Assembly (NCBI GenBank): GCA_019096065.1
Contig: JAGUCH010000002.1
Coordinates: 15,574,501 to 15,638,500 of the forward strand
DNA length: 64,000 bases
Reading direction: 5' to 3'
DNA from: Paracyclopina nana
Taxonomy: Eukaryota; Arthropoda; Copepoda; Cyclopoida; Cyclopettidae
In this document: positions 29,701-43,300 of the stretch, one piece after another
Layout: each line of letters begins with the position of its first letter
How positions within the stretch are numbered: the stretch's first letter is position 1
Position numbers and translations under genes: made by a program
Notes under the pieces: model-generated
What the model was told of the DNA's origin: nothing
The model's database searches: none
What the model saw: only the letters and a program-made list of their open reading frames with translations

Positions 29701-32700
29701 GCAGCAGTGAGATTAGTCACATATTCTGCTATAGGGGTGTTGTTACTGGTGTTGTTGTTTTTGTAACCACCAGTTCCACGTGGTGTCAAGAGGGACAGAT
29801 CTATCAAGATTTGGTGGTGTGTAACGCGAAACCAATATTGGTTGACCAAAATAATTAAGGCACCCTAGCAACACCACACAAGTTGCTACAGGTAATTTTT
29901 TTTGGCCCCTAACATGGAGTGAATAGAAGTGCATTTTCGTACAAAATAATTGTCAACTTTTCAGTAATGAAAAGCTATCAATAATATTGTAGTTCACCAG
30001 ACTTTCATTAAAGCCTTTGTTTTATTTTGCAGTAGTTGAGAGAAGACCTCACAATGAACTGACACCGTGGTGGCAGCAGCAGAAGCTCCAAAAAAATGAG
30101 GTAAGAAAGCACTCGATTTTTTGTAAGTGAGTTGTGACAGTGGAGTATGTAGCACAATGCTTGAGTCATTAACTTCAGGGGAGTGTCTGCATATACCATG
30201 AGTTGTTAAGAGTTAAAGGCATAAAAGCTGTAGCAATTAGCTTTTTATGGTACTCCATTATTATTATCCCTTTACCTGTTTGAGGGGCAATGAATTAGGC
30301 CATAAATCATTTAGATAAGGCAAGCAATACAAGCGCTGCCATTGTTTCCACTTCTCATAAAAGCCCGAAACTGTAGTGGAGCTAAATCAAAATAAACTTT
30401 CTGCTGCACCAGTTGTATGATATTGTCACTAAAAGGAGGCCATGTGGGTAACAGCTGCTATGCTATATAGTGGAAGCCTAGCAAGATATTTCCTTAGCAA
30501 AATCTAAATAGCTTTACAAGTGTGCCAGATCATTATCATCTGGAAAAATAAAGAGAGCAGCACTTTGAAATAAGTGCGGCCTAGCCCACTTGATAACATA
30601 GTGAGAGCTTTGAAGAAAAATCATGATTAATTACTTAGACAACAGAAGAACTAGCCTAGTAGTGCTGCTATGGTGAGAGCAATTTGGCCCACACCCCTTT
30701 TGCAAATTGAAAAGCACTCAACCCACCCCATTTATATAGTGGTAGTAGTAGTAAGCCTTTTTGTCACGGTTCTTTTGTTGCTGTTCCCTTCTTCGCTGTA
30801 CACAGATTCTTCTTGGTTGTGGTAGCAGCAAAAATCGATATATTGAAGAAAAACTTGAGTTAGGAGCGCGCCAAACATTCTTAAAATTGAGCAAGACTTG
30901 CTGTAGAACTACACATAAAAGCAAGGGAGAAATTGAATTAAATTACTTTTTGGTTCACTTCACTTTAAATTTTCCGCGGATTGACAGCAACGCGCGTTCT
31001 TTCGTGAAGTGGAGCGAGAACTTCAAGGCTACATCATGCAAAAAAGTCCTGATTTTCTCTCGGTTCGTGCGAGAATTGAGCCACATCCTACTCGGTGACT
31101 ATCGCTTTTTTTCTCATTTTTCACATAGCATCCTCCGCTGCCAGTTTTTTCCGAATATTTTTCTGTTTTCATGGCTGAGTAGCTGAAGCACGGGTCATTT
31201 ATTCGATGCGATTTTTCCATAACAACAACAAAACGAGACTCGGCTTAACACGTTGAAAAACGAGAGATCTGAATCTGTGGAAAGGAGGGATTTTCTCCGA
31301 TTCAAGTCCTGGTAATGTAAGAAGCAATAAAAAGTAGGATTTCCTCCTCAGTAGCTAATGGTGCAAGGAAATGGGTTTTGGGGTGGTGGCCCATCAAACC
31401 TAATGAGTTGTGATAATGAAAAACGGCATTTCCTTTCACATTAGATGGATTCTGTTCTGAGTTATATGATCTCCTATGGCTTGAAGTTTTGCAAATGTTG
31501 TGCATGGAAAGTTGGCAATGGTAGGAACACATCACTCACCACACATGTAGACATGTCTTCAGTTGTATTACCTTCATTCCCTTGCTTACTTTTGGGGACA
31601 TGGGATATGATGAATATGCATGCAAGCCGTAATTCTGGTCAATTGGCAACATTCATCTGGCAAAGGGGATATTCTAGCCTATGAGTAGGAGGTGATTGCA
31701 TAGAAATATGGGTCAGAAAATAGGATGGGAGAACAAAAAACATGAAGAGGTGTCAAGACCCCCTAGAGTAGTTGGACATGTCCAATATGCCAGAATGAGT
31801 CTGTCTGAGCAAACACCTTCTGCTTGGCTGATCACCATGGTTCATTGGAAATATGCTCTGGATTCTGATTGAATTACCCTCAACGCACTATGAATGTATG
31901 CTCTTACAGCACAATAGCTTTTTGAACCGCGTCTCAGGCCGAAAGCTGTCTATTTTTCCCCAGAAACGCCCCCCTCTGGACAATGATGACATTAAGAAAG
32001 CTGTTGACATTTGCAGAGAATTAATGGACTTTGAAAAGCTTATACAGAGACTTGGTATAAAGTTTCAAAAAATATTATTAATCCGGAGCAATTGGGGCAT
32101 TTCCAGCCTTAATTGGCCAATAAGTGGCCACCACGCACATTGTTCAAGTGACTGGCATGTCTATTGGCCTAATTTCCTTGCTGTGTTTTTGCATGCAACT
32201 GCTAGGAAAAGTTACAATTAGGCAGGGGTTTCTGCTGCTGCTTCTCTTGTTGTTTGGCCGGCATTAATCGGCTTTCCCATGTTCTCAATTCACAGTGATC
32301 TAGTTGTTCAGACCCCATGTCTTTGCAGCTGACCATGTGGGAGCCATCAGTCAAAATCCCCTCCTAATGAACCACATTGATACTCAATGTTGCATTCTTG
32401 TAATTACTCCCCTTCGAGAATGGGACTTTTAAAGGCAAGGCAATCGCCTTGAAAAAGGTGGAGTGCTTTCCCTGCAGCAAATGCAAAGTATAACCAGGCC
32501 ATATAAAGAAAGCCGTGGAAGCAGAAGAAGTGTTTGCCCGCTGAAAGTAATAACTTGAATGCAGACAATAAGTCAAGTGTCCATGAAATGATTATGGTGT
32601 ATATAAGCTACTGTGTACACACTTTGTGTATAGAAAGTTTCATCATTTAGAAAGCTTTAATGGTCCAAGTTTGCCCCTTTTTTCAATTAGAAAAGGCCAA

Positions 32701-33012
32701 CAAGCATTTTGAGTTTTTTATGTGCCTTCAGGGTTCATTAGGGCTGAAAAGTGTTTTTTGGGGGCTTCTGCTGTGGTGGTGGTGATTTTGCTGGAGCACA
32801 TGGCTGGCAAGATTACTGTCACAGATAATGGAGATGAACTGGCTGCGTTCGCAGTATGAAACATGAAAATGAAAGCAACAACCCAGGGTACGTACGTGAG
32901 TCACAACACATCTCTTCCTCCACCTAGCTTTTATTCATCATCACGGCAATTCATTTGAGCATTCAGCTAGACTCTGAATATCACATACATAGTATAAAAT
33001 AGTATATATTTT
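26777..33012. other. Long gene-free region between TFAM and the SMYD4-like gene
   Basis: About 6.2 kb with no exon I can support. Open frames are short and carry no family motifs. Base composition looks uniform, with scattered poly-T, a CAGCAGCAGCAGCAG run near 29695 and short palindromes. Some parts might hold 5' UTR exons or enhancers of neighbouring genes, or lineage-specific noncoding RNAs, but nothing in the sequence lets me place them. Confidence 0.35.
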
Positions 33013-36000
33013 TCACATTGGATTAGAGGCCCTTTGGGCCGCCAGGATCTGCTGGGGAGTTGGGCCTGGAGGCTGCATGAGCGAGACCTTGGCCTGCCTG
33101 TAGCCTCGATTTTCAAGCCACAAGCATTGCTTGTAGGCCTCCTCGCAATCTATGTACCTGGGGTCCGGATGATCCACCAGCTCGTTCATGATGATCAAAA
33201 AGTCCCTGAACAAGGGCAGAGCCTTCTGGATGTCCAGCCTGAGCAGGCTCTCCATGCCCACCTGGTAGCAGGCGTTTTGCCTTTCGGCCTCGTTCATCAG
33301 CTCCTGGGTCATGGCCACTTTCCAGCGTCGCTGCTTGTTTGCCATCTCATTGTACACGGGCCAGTTGCTATTGCAAGCTATGCATTGGCACACAAAGTGG
33401 TACTGAGTGGAGGCCCGTTTCTGCCTCATGTCCTTGGTGTTGGCATAGAAATCGAAGCCATAATCAATGTTCACCTCCTCGCCTCTCCGGATTGTGCGAA
33501 TCACCCGAATAACCTAGGTGAATGACAAGAAATTCAGCCAGGTGGCGCTGCTGTTTCCCCGGCCGGGGCTGCCGGGCAGACGGGCCGCAATGGCAGTCGT
33601 GCACTTACCTGGAAGCCCTGGTATCCCAGCCTGAGTGCATTTGGGTAGCAGCTGTGGTTGAAAAAGCTCATTGTGGGGAAGATGGCGCCTCCGACTGGGA
33701 TGATGTCAAACTTGGTCACATCATTGTTCTTGAGCAAGCACTCCGCCATCTCCAGGCCATTTGTGGAGGCGATCTGCAAGTGCCTAAGGAGGAGGGAGGA
33801 GATGAAGACCTCGGCTTTTCTCGTCTCCTCACTCATGTCTTCCTCGCCGTCGCCAAAGAACCCGTTGAATTTTAAGCACCTGGCCATGAAAATGGCCTCG
33901 GCTGTCTTCTTGATGAGATCCTCAAAGTTCCGCTTGTCAGTGTTGGTGGCCAGGTTGTGCACGGACCTGTAGCTCGTGGGGTCGAACATGGCCAGCCCAT
34001 GGTCCTCCTCTTTGCCATTATTTTTGCTCAGATTGCTGCCACCACCCATTTGTGACATGGAATGCTGGATCAGGCTCTGCATCCCTGTTTTCGTTATGAT
34101 CCTGAAGCATATTGCAGCAATGCATAAAGGTGCCTTTTCTTTTAATGTACAAGCTTATATTAAGTCACCTGAGAGCCAGGTGTGGCATTTTGCCCAGATA
34201 TCTTGAGGGCTCGAGGTAAGCCAAGATGCCACACTCGAAGCCATGATATTCGTTCCAACTTAGATCACGACAGGTTTCACAGCAGTACTGCACCTAAAAT
34301 AGAAAGCCGGATAATGAAAAAGTTGGGTGGCGGCGCATTCTTGGAATACTTCAAAGACCCACGACTGCTATACAGCACTGCTAGAAAATTTATGAAAGAG
34401 CCAAGTCGAGAAAGCTGATGATAAATGAAGCCATGACAAATTTCAGGCCGCTGAAAACGCTGCTAATTGTTGGGGGCAAAATTGCCCGCCAGGTGGCGCG
34501 TCGATTTCCACCCTTGTTTGTGGTGAACTAGCTTATATTTTTTCTACCATGGTTCCGCCTAATTGCGCGTAGTATGACATGGGGCTACTAAAGACTTTTT
34601 CGCTTTCATTAGCATTCCTCCTGATTGGCATGACATGCATACCAAGTGGCAAGCAAGCTTACTGTGGCACATTCATAGCATGGAATGGGTGTTGGTGTTT
34701 TTCTTAGGCAATGAGCACAATGGTTGACTCTAAAGATGGATTCCAGCACGGCTGCATAGGGCTCCTCCCGTAGAATGACATCACCTGAAAAGTGACAAAA
34801 GTTGAGTGCTGACATCCGTACTTAGGTGTCCGAGGCTTTTATTTGACAAATATTGAAATAATGCTTCAATGGCGCAAATTCGTGGGCTCTAGGTTCTCGC
34901 TCTTAGTGCCTGGGGTTCGAGTCCGTTATGTACCTTTTTTATCCTACTCTTTCTAGCAATGAGAGTTTTTTTAATTTTAGGATTCCATCCATTAACTTGC
35001 ATTAAAACGGATGCTTAGCTTGAATTACTATAAAGTGATGTACCTGGCATCAGGTCTTGGGTAGCCACGAAAAATCTGCCTCGTTCAGGGGCAAATCGTA
35101 GGTCAATGCCTATGGAAGCACTGGGCATGCGAGGATTGACACCAAAGGACAGCTCAGGAACTTCGATGTCAGCCCTGAGGGCCGAGGGCATGGGCCCGCT
35201 TCCCATGGAGATCTGAGATATTGACATTTTGCTTTCAGTTTTGTGCAGCTCACTTGGGGGTGGGGCAATGGTTGAGGAGACAGAGACGGATCTGTGCAGT
35301 GGACTGCTGCTGACTGGGGGCGGCTGCTCCTCACTTGGCCCATTGGTGGCTGGATGGTGAGAGACCACTGAGGCAATTTTCTTCCTGAGGCTTTTCCTCT
35401 CTTGCTTGCCAGCTCCAGGATCATTGCTTGAGGGCGGAGGTGGTGGAGTGGGCGGAGTGGGCAACACAGGCTCGGAGACTTTCCTGTATTTTGGAGGCTG
35501 CTCTTGAATTAAAATGAGAGGCCCGGTGGCGCCCATCAGTTGAGGAGGCTCAGGCGAGGTTGGACTCGGCTTGTCCAAGCCCAGCTGAATGAGCTCCTGA
35601 GTGTTTCTCCACTCCTTGATGAGGCCCTGGAGCTCGGTGGATTTGCTGGCCTTGGCAAGGTCACTCAGTCCGGATTCCTTGAGGGCATTGAGGCTCTGCC
35701 TCAGGCACTTGGTGGCCAGCTCATACTTCTTAAGGCCAAAGTAGCATTTGCCCTTGCGCTCCCACAGTTTGAACATGTTTTCTTTCGGGTAGCCAAATCT
35801 GGCAGCTCTGGCAATGTCCCGTAAACAATCCTCATATTGGCACAACCTTCTCAGCGCAGCTGACCTGTTTGCATAACACAGAGCCAGCGCCTCAAATTTG
35901 TTGGGCTTGGGCTGGTCATCTGAGGGCAGGGCTTTCTTGAGCAGATTCAGCCCTGGCAGGCTTGCCAGCTTGCTGCTAGTGCTGTCATCCTTGAATTGGA

Positions 36001-36477
36001 CCTGCAATAAAAAGTAATGTTTTCAAAACTGCAACTAACTGTTTCATATATTCAATCAGCCACCTGGGTGTGCTTTTCATTTTCAGGCTCTGGATGGAGG
36101 TACTCCTCCACTGTGGGGTGTGGTGCATAGGAGAGTGACTTGTTGTAGAGCAAAATGGCTTGAGCAGTCTGGTCATTCTGGAACTGCTTGTTGCCTTCCT
36201 CTCTGTACTTGGTTGACTTTTCCAGTGACTTGAGATTCTGCTTGGACTTGATTCTCAGGTCCCTGACAAGTGGCCTGACTTGCAGCAGATACTCCACTCT
36301 TTGAATGTCTGACTGCAATTGAGAGAAGTCTGAGGGAATCTTATCTTGCAGCTCCCCACTTTCCATCAGTTGAGTCAAGAGCTCTTCATAGAAGGCATCA
36401 AATAAACTGCTGCTGTTGTTGGTTGTTGTTGCCATATCTGGGCTAGTAGACCCTCCTCCTCCAGCTGAAGAAGCCAT
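33013..36477 (-). CDS. SMYD4: SET and MYND domain protein, SMYD4-like
   Basis: Six minus-strand exons: 36477-36064, 36001-35044, 34784-34663, 34293-34169, 34101-33609 and 33513-33013, all GT-AG and in phase. The product is 870 residues (human SMYD4 about 804). TPR-type helices fill residues about 80-260 (YREEGNKQFQND, CYANRSAALRRL). A low-complexity insert rich in Pro and Ser follows (about 285-420). The SET domain is split by a MYND zinc finger (about 475-530) with Cys pairs CAHC, CYEC, CCETC and a final H-x3-C. The SET core continues with SFFNHSCYPNA and GEEVNIDYG, the NHSC and GEE...Y motifs of SMYD proteins. A post-SET cysteine stretch (CQCIAC) and a helical C-terminus close it. It is probably a protein lysine methyltransferase; SMYD4 is linked to heart and muscle development in vertebrates and flies. 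The substrate is unknown. Confidence 0.92.
34861..34940 (+). repeat. tRNA-like Pol III unit in an SMYD4-like intron (antisense to the gene)
   Basis: In intron 2 of the SMYD4-like gene, the plus strand has an A-box-like TGGCGCAAATTCGTGG, then B box GGTTCGAGTCC about 35 nt on, then TTTTTT, a Pol III terminator. Spacing is tRNA-like. I cannot fold a full acceptor stem, so this is more likely a tRNA pseudogene or tRNA-derived SINE head than a working tRNA. Confidence 0.35.
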
Positions 36478-39400
36478 TTTCTTCCTTTATTTTTAATTTC
36501 CCTCAGAGCACACTCCTCAGCTGAAAAACAAAGTTGAGCATATCTGAAATAATTACTCTCTGGCTGCTTGCAAACTTTTGGGGCAAAATGCAAAGTTGAG
36601 CAGCATGTTTCACAAACTCATCAGCAGGCTTGCAACAGCATGTGAGATATCCTGATAATACTTTCAAAGCCAGAATGGAAAAGATTGTCTACACCCACAC
36701 CCCTTTTCCACAAAAAGTGGCAAACCCTCTTGAAGAAAGAGAGTGACTACACACCCCTTTTCTTTTTCCATTGAGGCTCTTTTGAAATTCACATGCTGTG
36801 CAATATTGGCTGCTCAGCCCATATTAGTGTGCTGGGGTGTGATCCAGGTCATGTCTTTTGACATGCCCTTTCAAGACAAGAGCTACACCACCACACTACC
36901 AACAAAAAGTATTCACCAAAGCGTCTGCAGCCCGTTCTTGTTGTTCATCTTGGGTCACTTTTGCCACTTGCAGTATAGTAGATGATTACATGCAGCAGCT
37001 TTTTCTGCTGGACGCTTGTTCAACTTGGGCTGCTACAGTGACTCTCTAGTCTTAGCTACATTGTCTGACTGAGAAATTCAGGTGAAGAAGAAATCTTTTG
37101 AGAGGAAAGGAGAAAAGACCACAAAGCTGGGCAGCAGGCACTGCTAACATTTTCTGGCCTGCCCCACCAGACGTTTTGCTTAATAGGTTGCGTGACTGGG
37201 TGTAATTGAGGTTTCGCAGTGAATTCACCTAGTCTCTTCCTTTCCTAGTGCATTTGTGTCCATCTTAGTATTTATAATAGTACCCATAATAAGTATTGAA
37301 ATGGGGGAAGAAATCTGGTTTTATGGCCTGCCATATTTATTTGCAAGTCCCATTAGTAGGCCTGGAATCCCTGCAGTGCATATATCTATAAACTGGCTTT
37401 GGCCTCTGCACAAGGGCAATAAAATGGCGGAAATTTTCTGGTGGGATTTGCTGCTATCTGTTGTCCATTTTGTGACTGTGAAATCTACTTGCACATTTCG
37501 AGCTGTACTGCTATAGAGCTTCTCCGACTACAGCATGTTTTCTCACCTGCTTTAGAGCTGCTTTAGCTGTGGTGAAAGCTCAAAGCAGCAGCAGCAGCTA
37601 AAATTGTCTCAGAGCTCAAAGCCAAAATCTGAAACAGCTTAGAAGGCAGCCGAAGGACTTTGATCATCAAGACCTCATTCTCAATGCCATCAGATCCTGC
37701 GAAAAATTAGCCAAAAGTCAATCAGATCCCGCGAAGGAGCAAGCTTAACTTTTCCAAGCTAGGAGTCTGCTTATTATGGACAAAAGCAAAGGAGAGAAAA
37801 GTTGGCAGCCAGCAAAAATATTACCTCATTTGTAAGGAAACGCTACGCAGATATCTTGGAAAATTAGTTCTGCTCAAACTTTTAGAAAGCCTGAGCTTGT
37901 TAGCAAAGTGTTGATGCTATGCGATTAAAGTGTGATGTCACAGTTTCATAGCGGGGCTGTGACGTCACATCCTAACAGCCAATCACAGCACAATGTATAT
38001 CAGAGCGCCATCTGTTGGAAAATACTTTAACTATTTCTTGCCTAAATAGGGGCTAAAAAAGCATTTTCATTCAGAGAGTCTAGACATATTTATGAAACCC
38101 TTCTTTCCCCCTTCTTCACTAACTTGAAATGGATGTAGTAGTAGTAGTACTTCTATGCATGCCGACATCAAACAAAATGCATTTTCACAATGTGCAACCT
38201 ATTACTCACTGTAATTGGACCCCTTGCTTTCGAAAATCCCAAAATGATGGCTGCTAGCAGTATGAACAATAATTACATATCAAAGTTTATGGTGAAAGCA
38301 AAGAGACATGCCAAATTTTGGACCTGTCAATCATATTGCTTGTAGGTGTCAAAAAAGGGGGGAGTTCTGCTACAAAACAAAGACCCAATTGACACACTTT
38401 TAGGATTGATCAATTTATTGCTTCTGAGCAGACCAAGAGTTGCAAATCTTTGAAAAGTTCAATTTTCCTAAAGGCTCACAGGACATTTCATTTCACGCTT
38501 CCCTGGCCTTCACTTTCAACCGCAAAGGGGGACGACTTTGACTCGCGAAAATCGTGTGCAATTCCTGCCAGATTGACCCTTTGCCATTCACCAAAGGGAA
38601 AACAAGAACTTCCATGGCATATTTGATTCAAGGAAAGCAGCCTTGTTATTGCTCCTGCTTACCAAGAAAAATGTCCTCTGCTCAGGCCACAGTGAAATTG
38701 CTCTTGCCTGCTCCTATAAACCACGTGCGTTTGTTTGTTTACTTTTTCCGCCACTGGCCTAATGTGGCGCGCGCAAGCAGTGATCACACAAGATTGATTC
38801 ATGAAAAGGAGCAAAAACTGCAGTAGGACAAGATATATGAGTTATGACCAGTGTGAGGGGTGAAAGATCATGGGAGCACCAGCAGCTAAAGAAAAGCATC
38901 AACAAGCAGAGAAGAAGAAAGGGTGCAGCAGCACAAGAAGAAGTAGTAGCAGCAAAGGCCATCAATCATACATGGACCCTACCACTAACATTTCCTGATG
39001 TTCTCTTCTTCTTCCATTTCCTTCCAGCTTCAGTGTGCTATGTAGTACACACAGCTAGAATGACCAAATCACATCCGGCGCCTCCTCGCATTTTTGCTCC
39101 TCTTGCCCTTCATTTTTTGCCACCTCCAAATCCAGGATCAATAAAGAATGATGATGATGCCAGCTTTGCCCTTTGTTGTGCCCAAATAGAAAGGGCCTAG
39201 TTTGTTGAGGGGGAAAAGGCAGAAGAAGCCTTTCTTCACCATCATCTTATTATTTCAAATTCTTGCTTGAAAGCTTTCTAATCAAAACTCAGGCTTATCC
39301 TGTTATAGATGAAGCTCAATCAAAAGAGATCAGATGACAAGTATTGACAAAGTTTCATGGGAAGATTTTCTGCTCCAGTTGGCCTGCAGGCTTGAAAAAT

Positions 39401-39799
39401 TTCAATAGCTGCTGTGAGAAGTTTAGCAGCAGTAGTGCTAGATTTCTAGATGGGTGATGCAAAATGGAGATATCCCTTAATTGGACTTGTCAGTCAAGAA
39501 TGTAGAGAGTCCACAATTTGCATATGAATGGCAAATGATGAGGAAGTCTTAGCACACTCACACACCTTTTGTTCTTTTCAAATTTTTGAGCTGAGGCCAA
39601 GATCCAATTTCACACCCAAGTGAATCAAGGAGCATAAAGAAAAATCTCACATTAGCAACCATTGCTCCCCCCATTGTTTCGCTCCTTTTTGGCTCAGTGA
39701 TTTCCATGCAGTTAACTTTTGCCAGCGTTCAAAATGAGGCCAACATCAACTTGTCACAGTAATTGATCCTTTGAGAGTTGTACAACAATAAGTAGGCCG
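36478..39799. other. Gene-free region upstream of the SMYD4-like and discoidin receptor genes
   Basis: About 3.3 kb between divergently oriented genes. No coding exon is supported. One CTCF-like AGCGCCATCT lies at 38004. Short CAG and GTAGTAGTAG runs occur at about 37592 and 38135. The region probably holds the SMYD4-like promoter at its left end. Confidence 0.35.
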
Positions 39800-39960
39800 C
39801 GCGCGCCACGTGTTTATTGTTTACTTTTGTTTGTTTTGCTACCGCTAAGCGGCGCCGTTGTGTCGGTTAGCAGCTGCCAACGCCATCTAGGGTAGACTTG
39901 TTAAATTGCTTAAAATCCATTAGAGTTAATGGTCTTTTTTTGGTCTGGAAATCAATAAAG
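39800..39960 (+). promoter_or_regulatory. Probable promoter and 5' UTR exon of the discoidin receptor
   Basis: A short CpG-rich patch (GCCGCGCGCGCCACGTG) near 39798 stands out from AT-rich surroundings and contains an E-box-like CACGTG. A consensus donor, AAAG|GTAAGTT, lies at 39960/39961. It pairs naturally with the acceptor TTTTTACATTTCAG ending at 40314, just before the start-codon exon. The untranslated exon and promoter are inferred from these two splice signals. Confidence 0.4.
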
Positions 39961-40342
39961 GTAAGTTGCTCAATAAAGCAATTGCTTTGTTATATGGCAA
40001 AAAAGGGACAGGTACAAATGAGGAGGGAGAACTAACAAGTGAAAAAAAATTAAATAACAAGTAGGTCTATGTCCATGGCCAAACTACAAAAAAGGTCCTT
40101 AGAGTTGTTAGATGCAGACTGCCCACATTTGAGTCCCCTACTACAGCTTCTCCCAGTACACAACTTCAAAGGTTCCAAGAGATAAGGTTTCTTAATGGAC
40201 ACTTTGGTCCCAAAATGGTTTTCTCAGTAGCATTGATCTCAATGCTATTTTGAAAAGAGGCTTCTGATGTGTTGAGGCAATTAAAGCTAATGAGCTCCCA
40301 TTTTTACATTTCAGGCAATCTCCCAAGAAGGCCACAGTTGGC

Positions 40343-43300
40343 ATGATGATGCAGAAGAAGAAGAAGGCCTTTTATTCATTCTTGATTGGCCTTCTGTCCA
40401 TTCAAGTGGCATCATCAGCTGATGCTACAACAGGTACATATGGAGCATTTTTACAAGATCATGTGATGAGATAAGCTTTTCTGACCTTTGAAATCTCACC
40501 GAATAGTGTTATTTGTGAAAAGTCGAGGGCTTAAAGTATTTTCCTTTTCCCAGAGCAGTATATGCAGTAGCTGAACAATTTGGCCTTGGCCACTCACAGT
40601 AGCAACAGCACAGCAGCATTCAGTGTGTAAAATTATTTAAGCATTGTATCAACTTAGGAGCTAGCAGCCTTTGCTGAATGAAGGGCAAGTAATTTTTCTG
40701 TTTGACTTCAGCTTCCTTTTAGCACATTTCTTGGCATTGCACATCTAAGCAATGCATCATCAAATTAGTTCACTATTTCATGGCTGCTGCTACGGCTGTC
40801 CACAAAATGTGCACTGCTTCTTTTTCCCCCAGAGTGCTACAAAGTCACCTTGCTTCGATGCTTTTCAACAATTTTCCTCAAACTCAAGAAATTTTGCCCT
40901 ATCTCCTTGCTTTTACACAGGCTGTCACAGTCCCAGTTAGAACTAATTTCCATTTTGATTGGGCAAAAAAGACAAATGACGCAGGTGTATACAAAACAGT
41001 TTAGTAATGCCCAGTAGCTTTGATAAATGGAGCTCCGCGTAAGATTAGTTAATTAGTCTCATGGGAAGGCGCGAATAAACATTTGAAAAGCTATCCACGT
41101 GTGAGTTGTTGTTACAAGCTGATATCTGTCATTTTCTTGGGAAAACACACACGTGGAAATTGTTGCCATTTCACCACTCCTGCTGCTCCGGCGGACAAAA
41201 TGGAAAACCGACCAAAAAACTGCTGCAATTTAATCTGCATAATTGGATTCAGTGCACTTTTTGTGGAGCTTTCGTGAAAAATGGCTAGTTGCCACATCAA
41301 AGAATGTAAACACTGTACAATACAGAGCCCTGGTAGACCCTTTAGCACAATACAACTATAAAGGCGGATCAAATATTGCTAAATTATGCAAACATTATGA
41401 TGATATGTGAGCAGTATAGCTGTACCAGCTCGCTTTAGCTGCCAAGAGCTATTTTTTATGCCATGTATTTAGGTCACATGAGGAGTAGCAGCAGAGAGTC
41501 CAATAATAAAAAAGCCATGTTTTGTGTCATCACAACAGGTCAGTGTAATGAAACTCTGGGGCTGCAGTCTGGCCATATTGGAGATGCGGCTCTCTCAGCG
41601 TCCTCTTCCTACGATGACCACAGCACAGGACCTCATAATGCAAGGTGAGCATTTTGCATAGAATATTTTGTAAATAGCACTCAGTATATCTCACACTATA
41701 CCTGGCCAAATTGTGGCCTTTCGGTCCTTGGCCCTTGCAAGAGCTGCTTATGCAAACAAAGTTTTGATGAGAGAAGGGGTTTTAATACCTGGACCAAAAG
41801 GGAGAGTGCTCTTATGTTTGCTCATGAATACAGCTATGATTGCAAACAAAAGTTTGGATTGGGCACCAAAGCTGGGACAAAAATCAATACCCACCAATAT
41901 TCTCAAAAGTTGGCCTCAAAGTCTGGCTTTTGCTCAAAACCAGTCTTTTCATAAAATTCAGCTGCTTTTCCTTTGTTGTCATATTTGTCACTACAGAGCC
42001 ACCAGATTGTAGGTGCTGAGTGTCAGCTGTGTGACGAAGTGGCTGTTTTGTAGCAAAAAAGGAGGACCTCACATTAACTTTTCTGGGAGCCCGTTTCCCA
42101 GTTATTTGCTTGGTTTCCTAGCTTGGAGAAAAATAAAAGAAAAACCAAGTAGGACTGCAAGGCAATGCTGAGAAGGAGAAACTGCTTAACTGGAAATGTA
42201 GATTAGTATCTTTAGTCCCACTCACTGAGTGTGAGGGTTGTCTCATTAACTGGAATTTAGGTGAAATTCTTCCCTTATGGTTCCAGGACAGTATACCCAA
42301 AGCAATTTAAACAATCCCAGCTGGGTGATGATAATTCAGCTCTCCTAATCCCGTAATCTTATGGCCGCAAACCCGCGTGCAGTTTGTTCTTATAGTGTAG
42401 TATGGTGGCAGTCCTCTGTAGTAGCTAATGAAGGACAGCAAACAAAGACTGGCATATGCAAATTTGTCCTTGTCCAGCTGGCTAGAATTTGTACAGAGGT
42501 GAATGGTCTAGCTGTGTTTGCTCACGGTTTCCTTTAAGGGACCAGCAGTCCTGGCAAATTGAATCCCATTAAAATGTGAAAGCTGTCTTGAATTGATAAC
42601 ACCTATTACTGCAGCCAGGCAAAGAAACAATTACACCAAAAAGAGGGGCTCTCATCTATATGTCAGTGGATGGGTGAAAGAAGGAGGCTGCTTGTTGTTG
42701 TTGTTCCTTCACAGGAATCTTAATGATGCTCCTATACCTTAATGGCAGCAGACGAAGTGAGGGAATAAGGGGAGAAGGAAGCTTTCTTTTTAAATTGCCT
42801 TTGAAAGACATCTGGAGTAGCAATAGTGTCTCATCTATTTACAGACTCAATCACGACCAACTGGGAGGCGCGTGGTGTCCCAAAAATACCATTCAAAAGG
42901 GGATAAAGGAGTGGATCCAAATAGACCTGAAAGAGCCTCACACCATTACTGGCATTGTAACTCAGGTAAGAAGAGATTTTGCTGCTGTTAGAGAGCCAGC
43001 CCCAGGCTGGTAATAAAACCAGATGGGGCAGCAGCTCGTATGGCCTTGGAGGCAAGTAAATATAGGGATGGTGTAACTGCATGCAAAGCTCAAAATGTGA
43101 AAGAACTTTTCCCATTTGTAAAAAGTCACTCCCACAAGATGGATGACTACTGCTCAAAGGAAAAATGTACTACTACCTCAATGTATTAGAGTGGCTATAG
43201 TAATTTCCAACTTTTTTCCAAATGTGGTTTCTTTGAGGCCAAACTTTCAAATCATCCTCTTCCAACCTTTTTGCCTCATCTGGAGTTGTTTGTGCAATTG

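Noticed and set aside
31853-32221. 122-codon open frame on the plus strand in the long empty region
   Set aside because: No recognised domain, no coding-like neighbours and no start context or splice partners that extend it.
26777-33012. CRISPR, phage or bacterial insertion
   Set aside because: No prokaryotic genes or spaced repeats; composition and repeats are like the rest of the animal window.
33034-33525. 163-codon plus-strand frame opposite the SMYD4-like last exon
   Set aside because: It mirrors the SET-domain exon exactly and has no family match.
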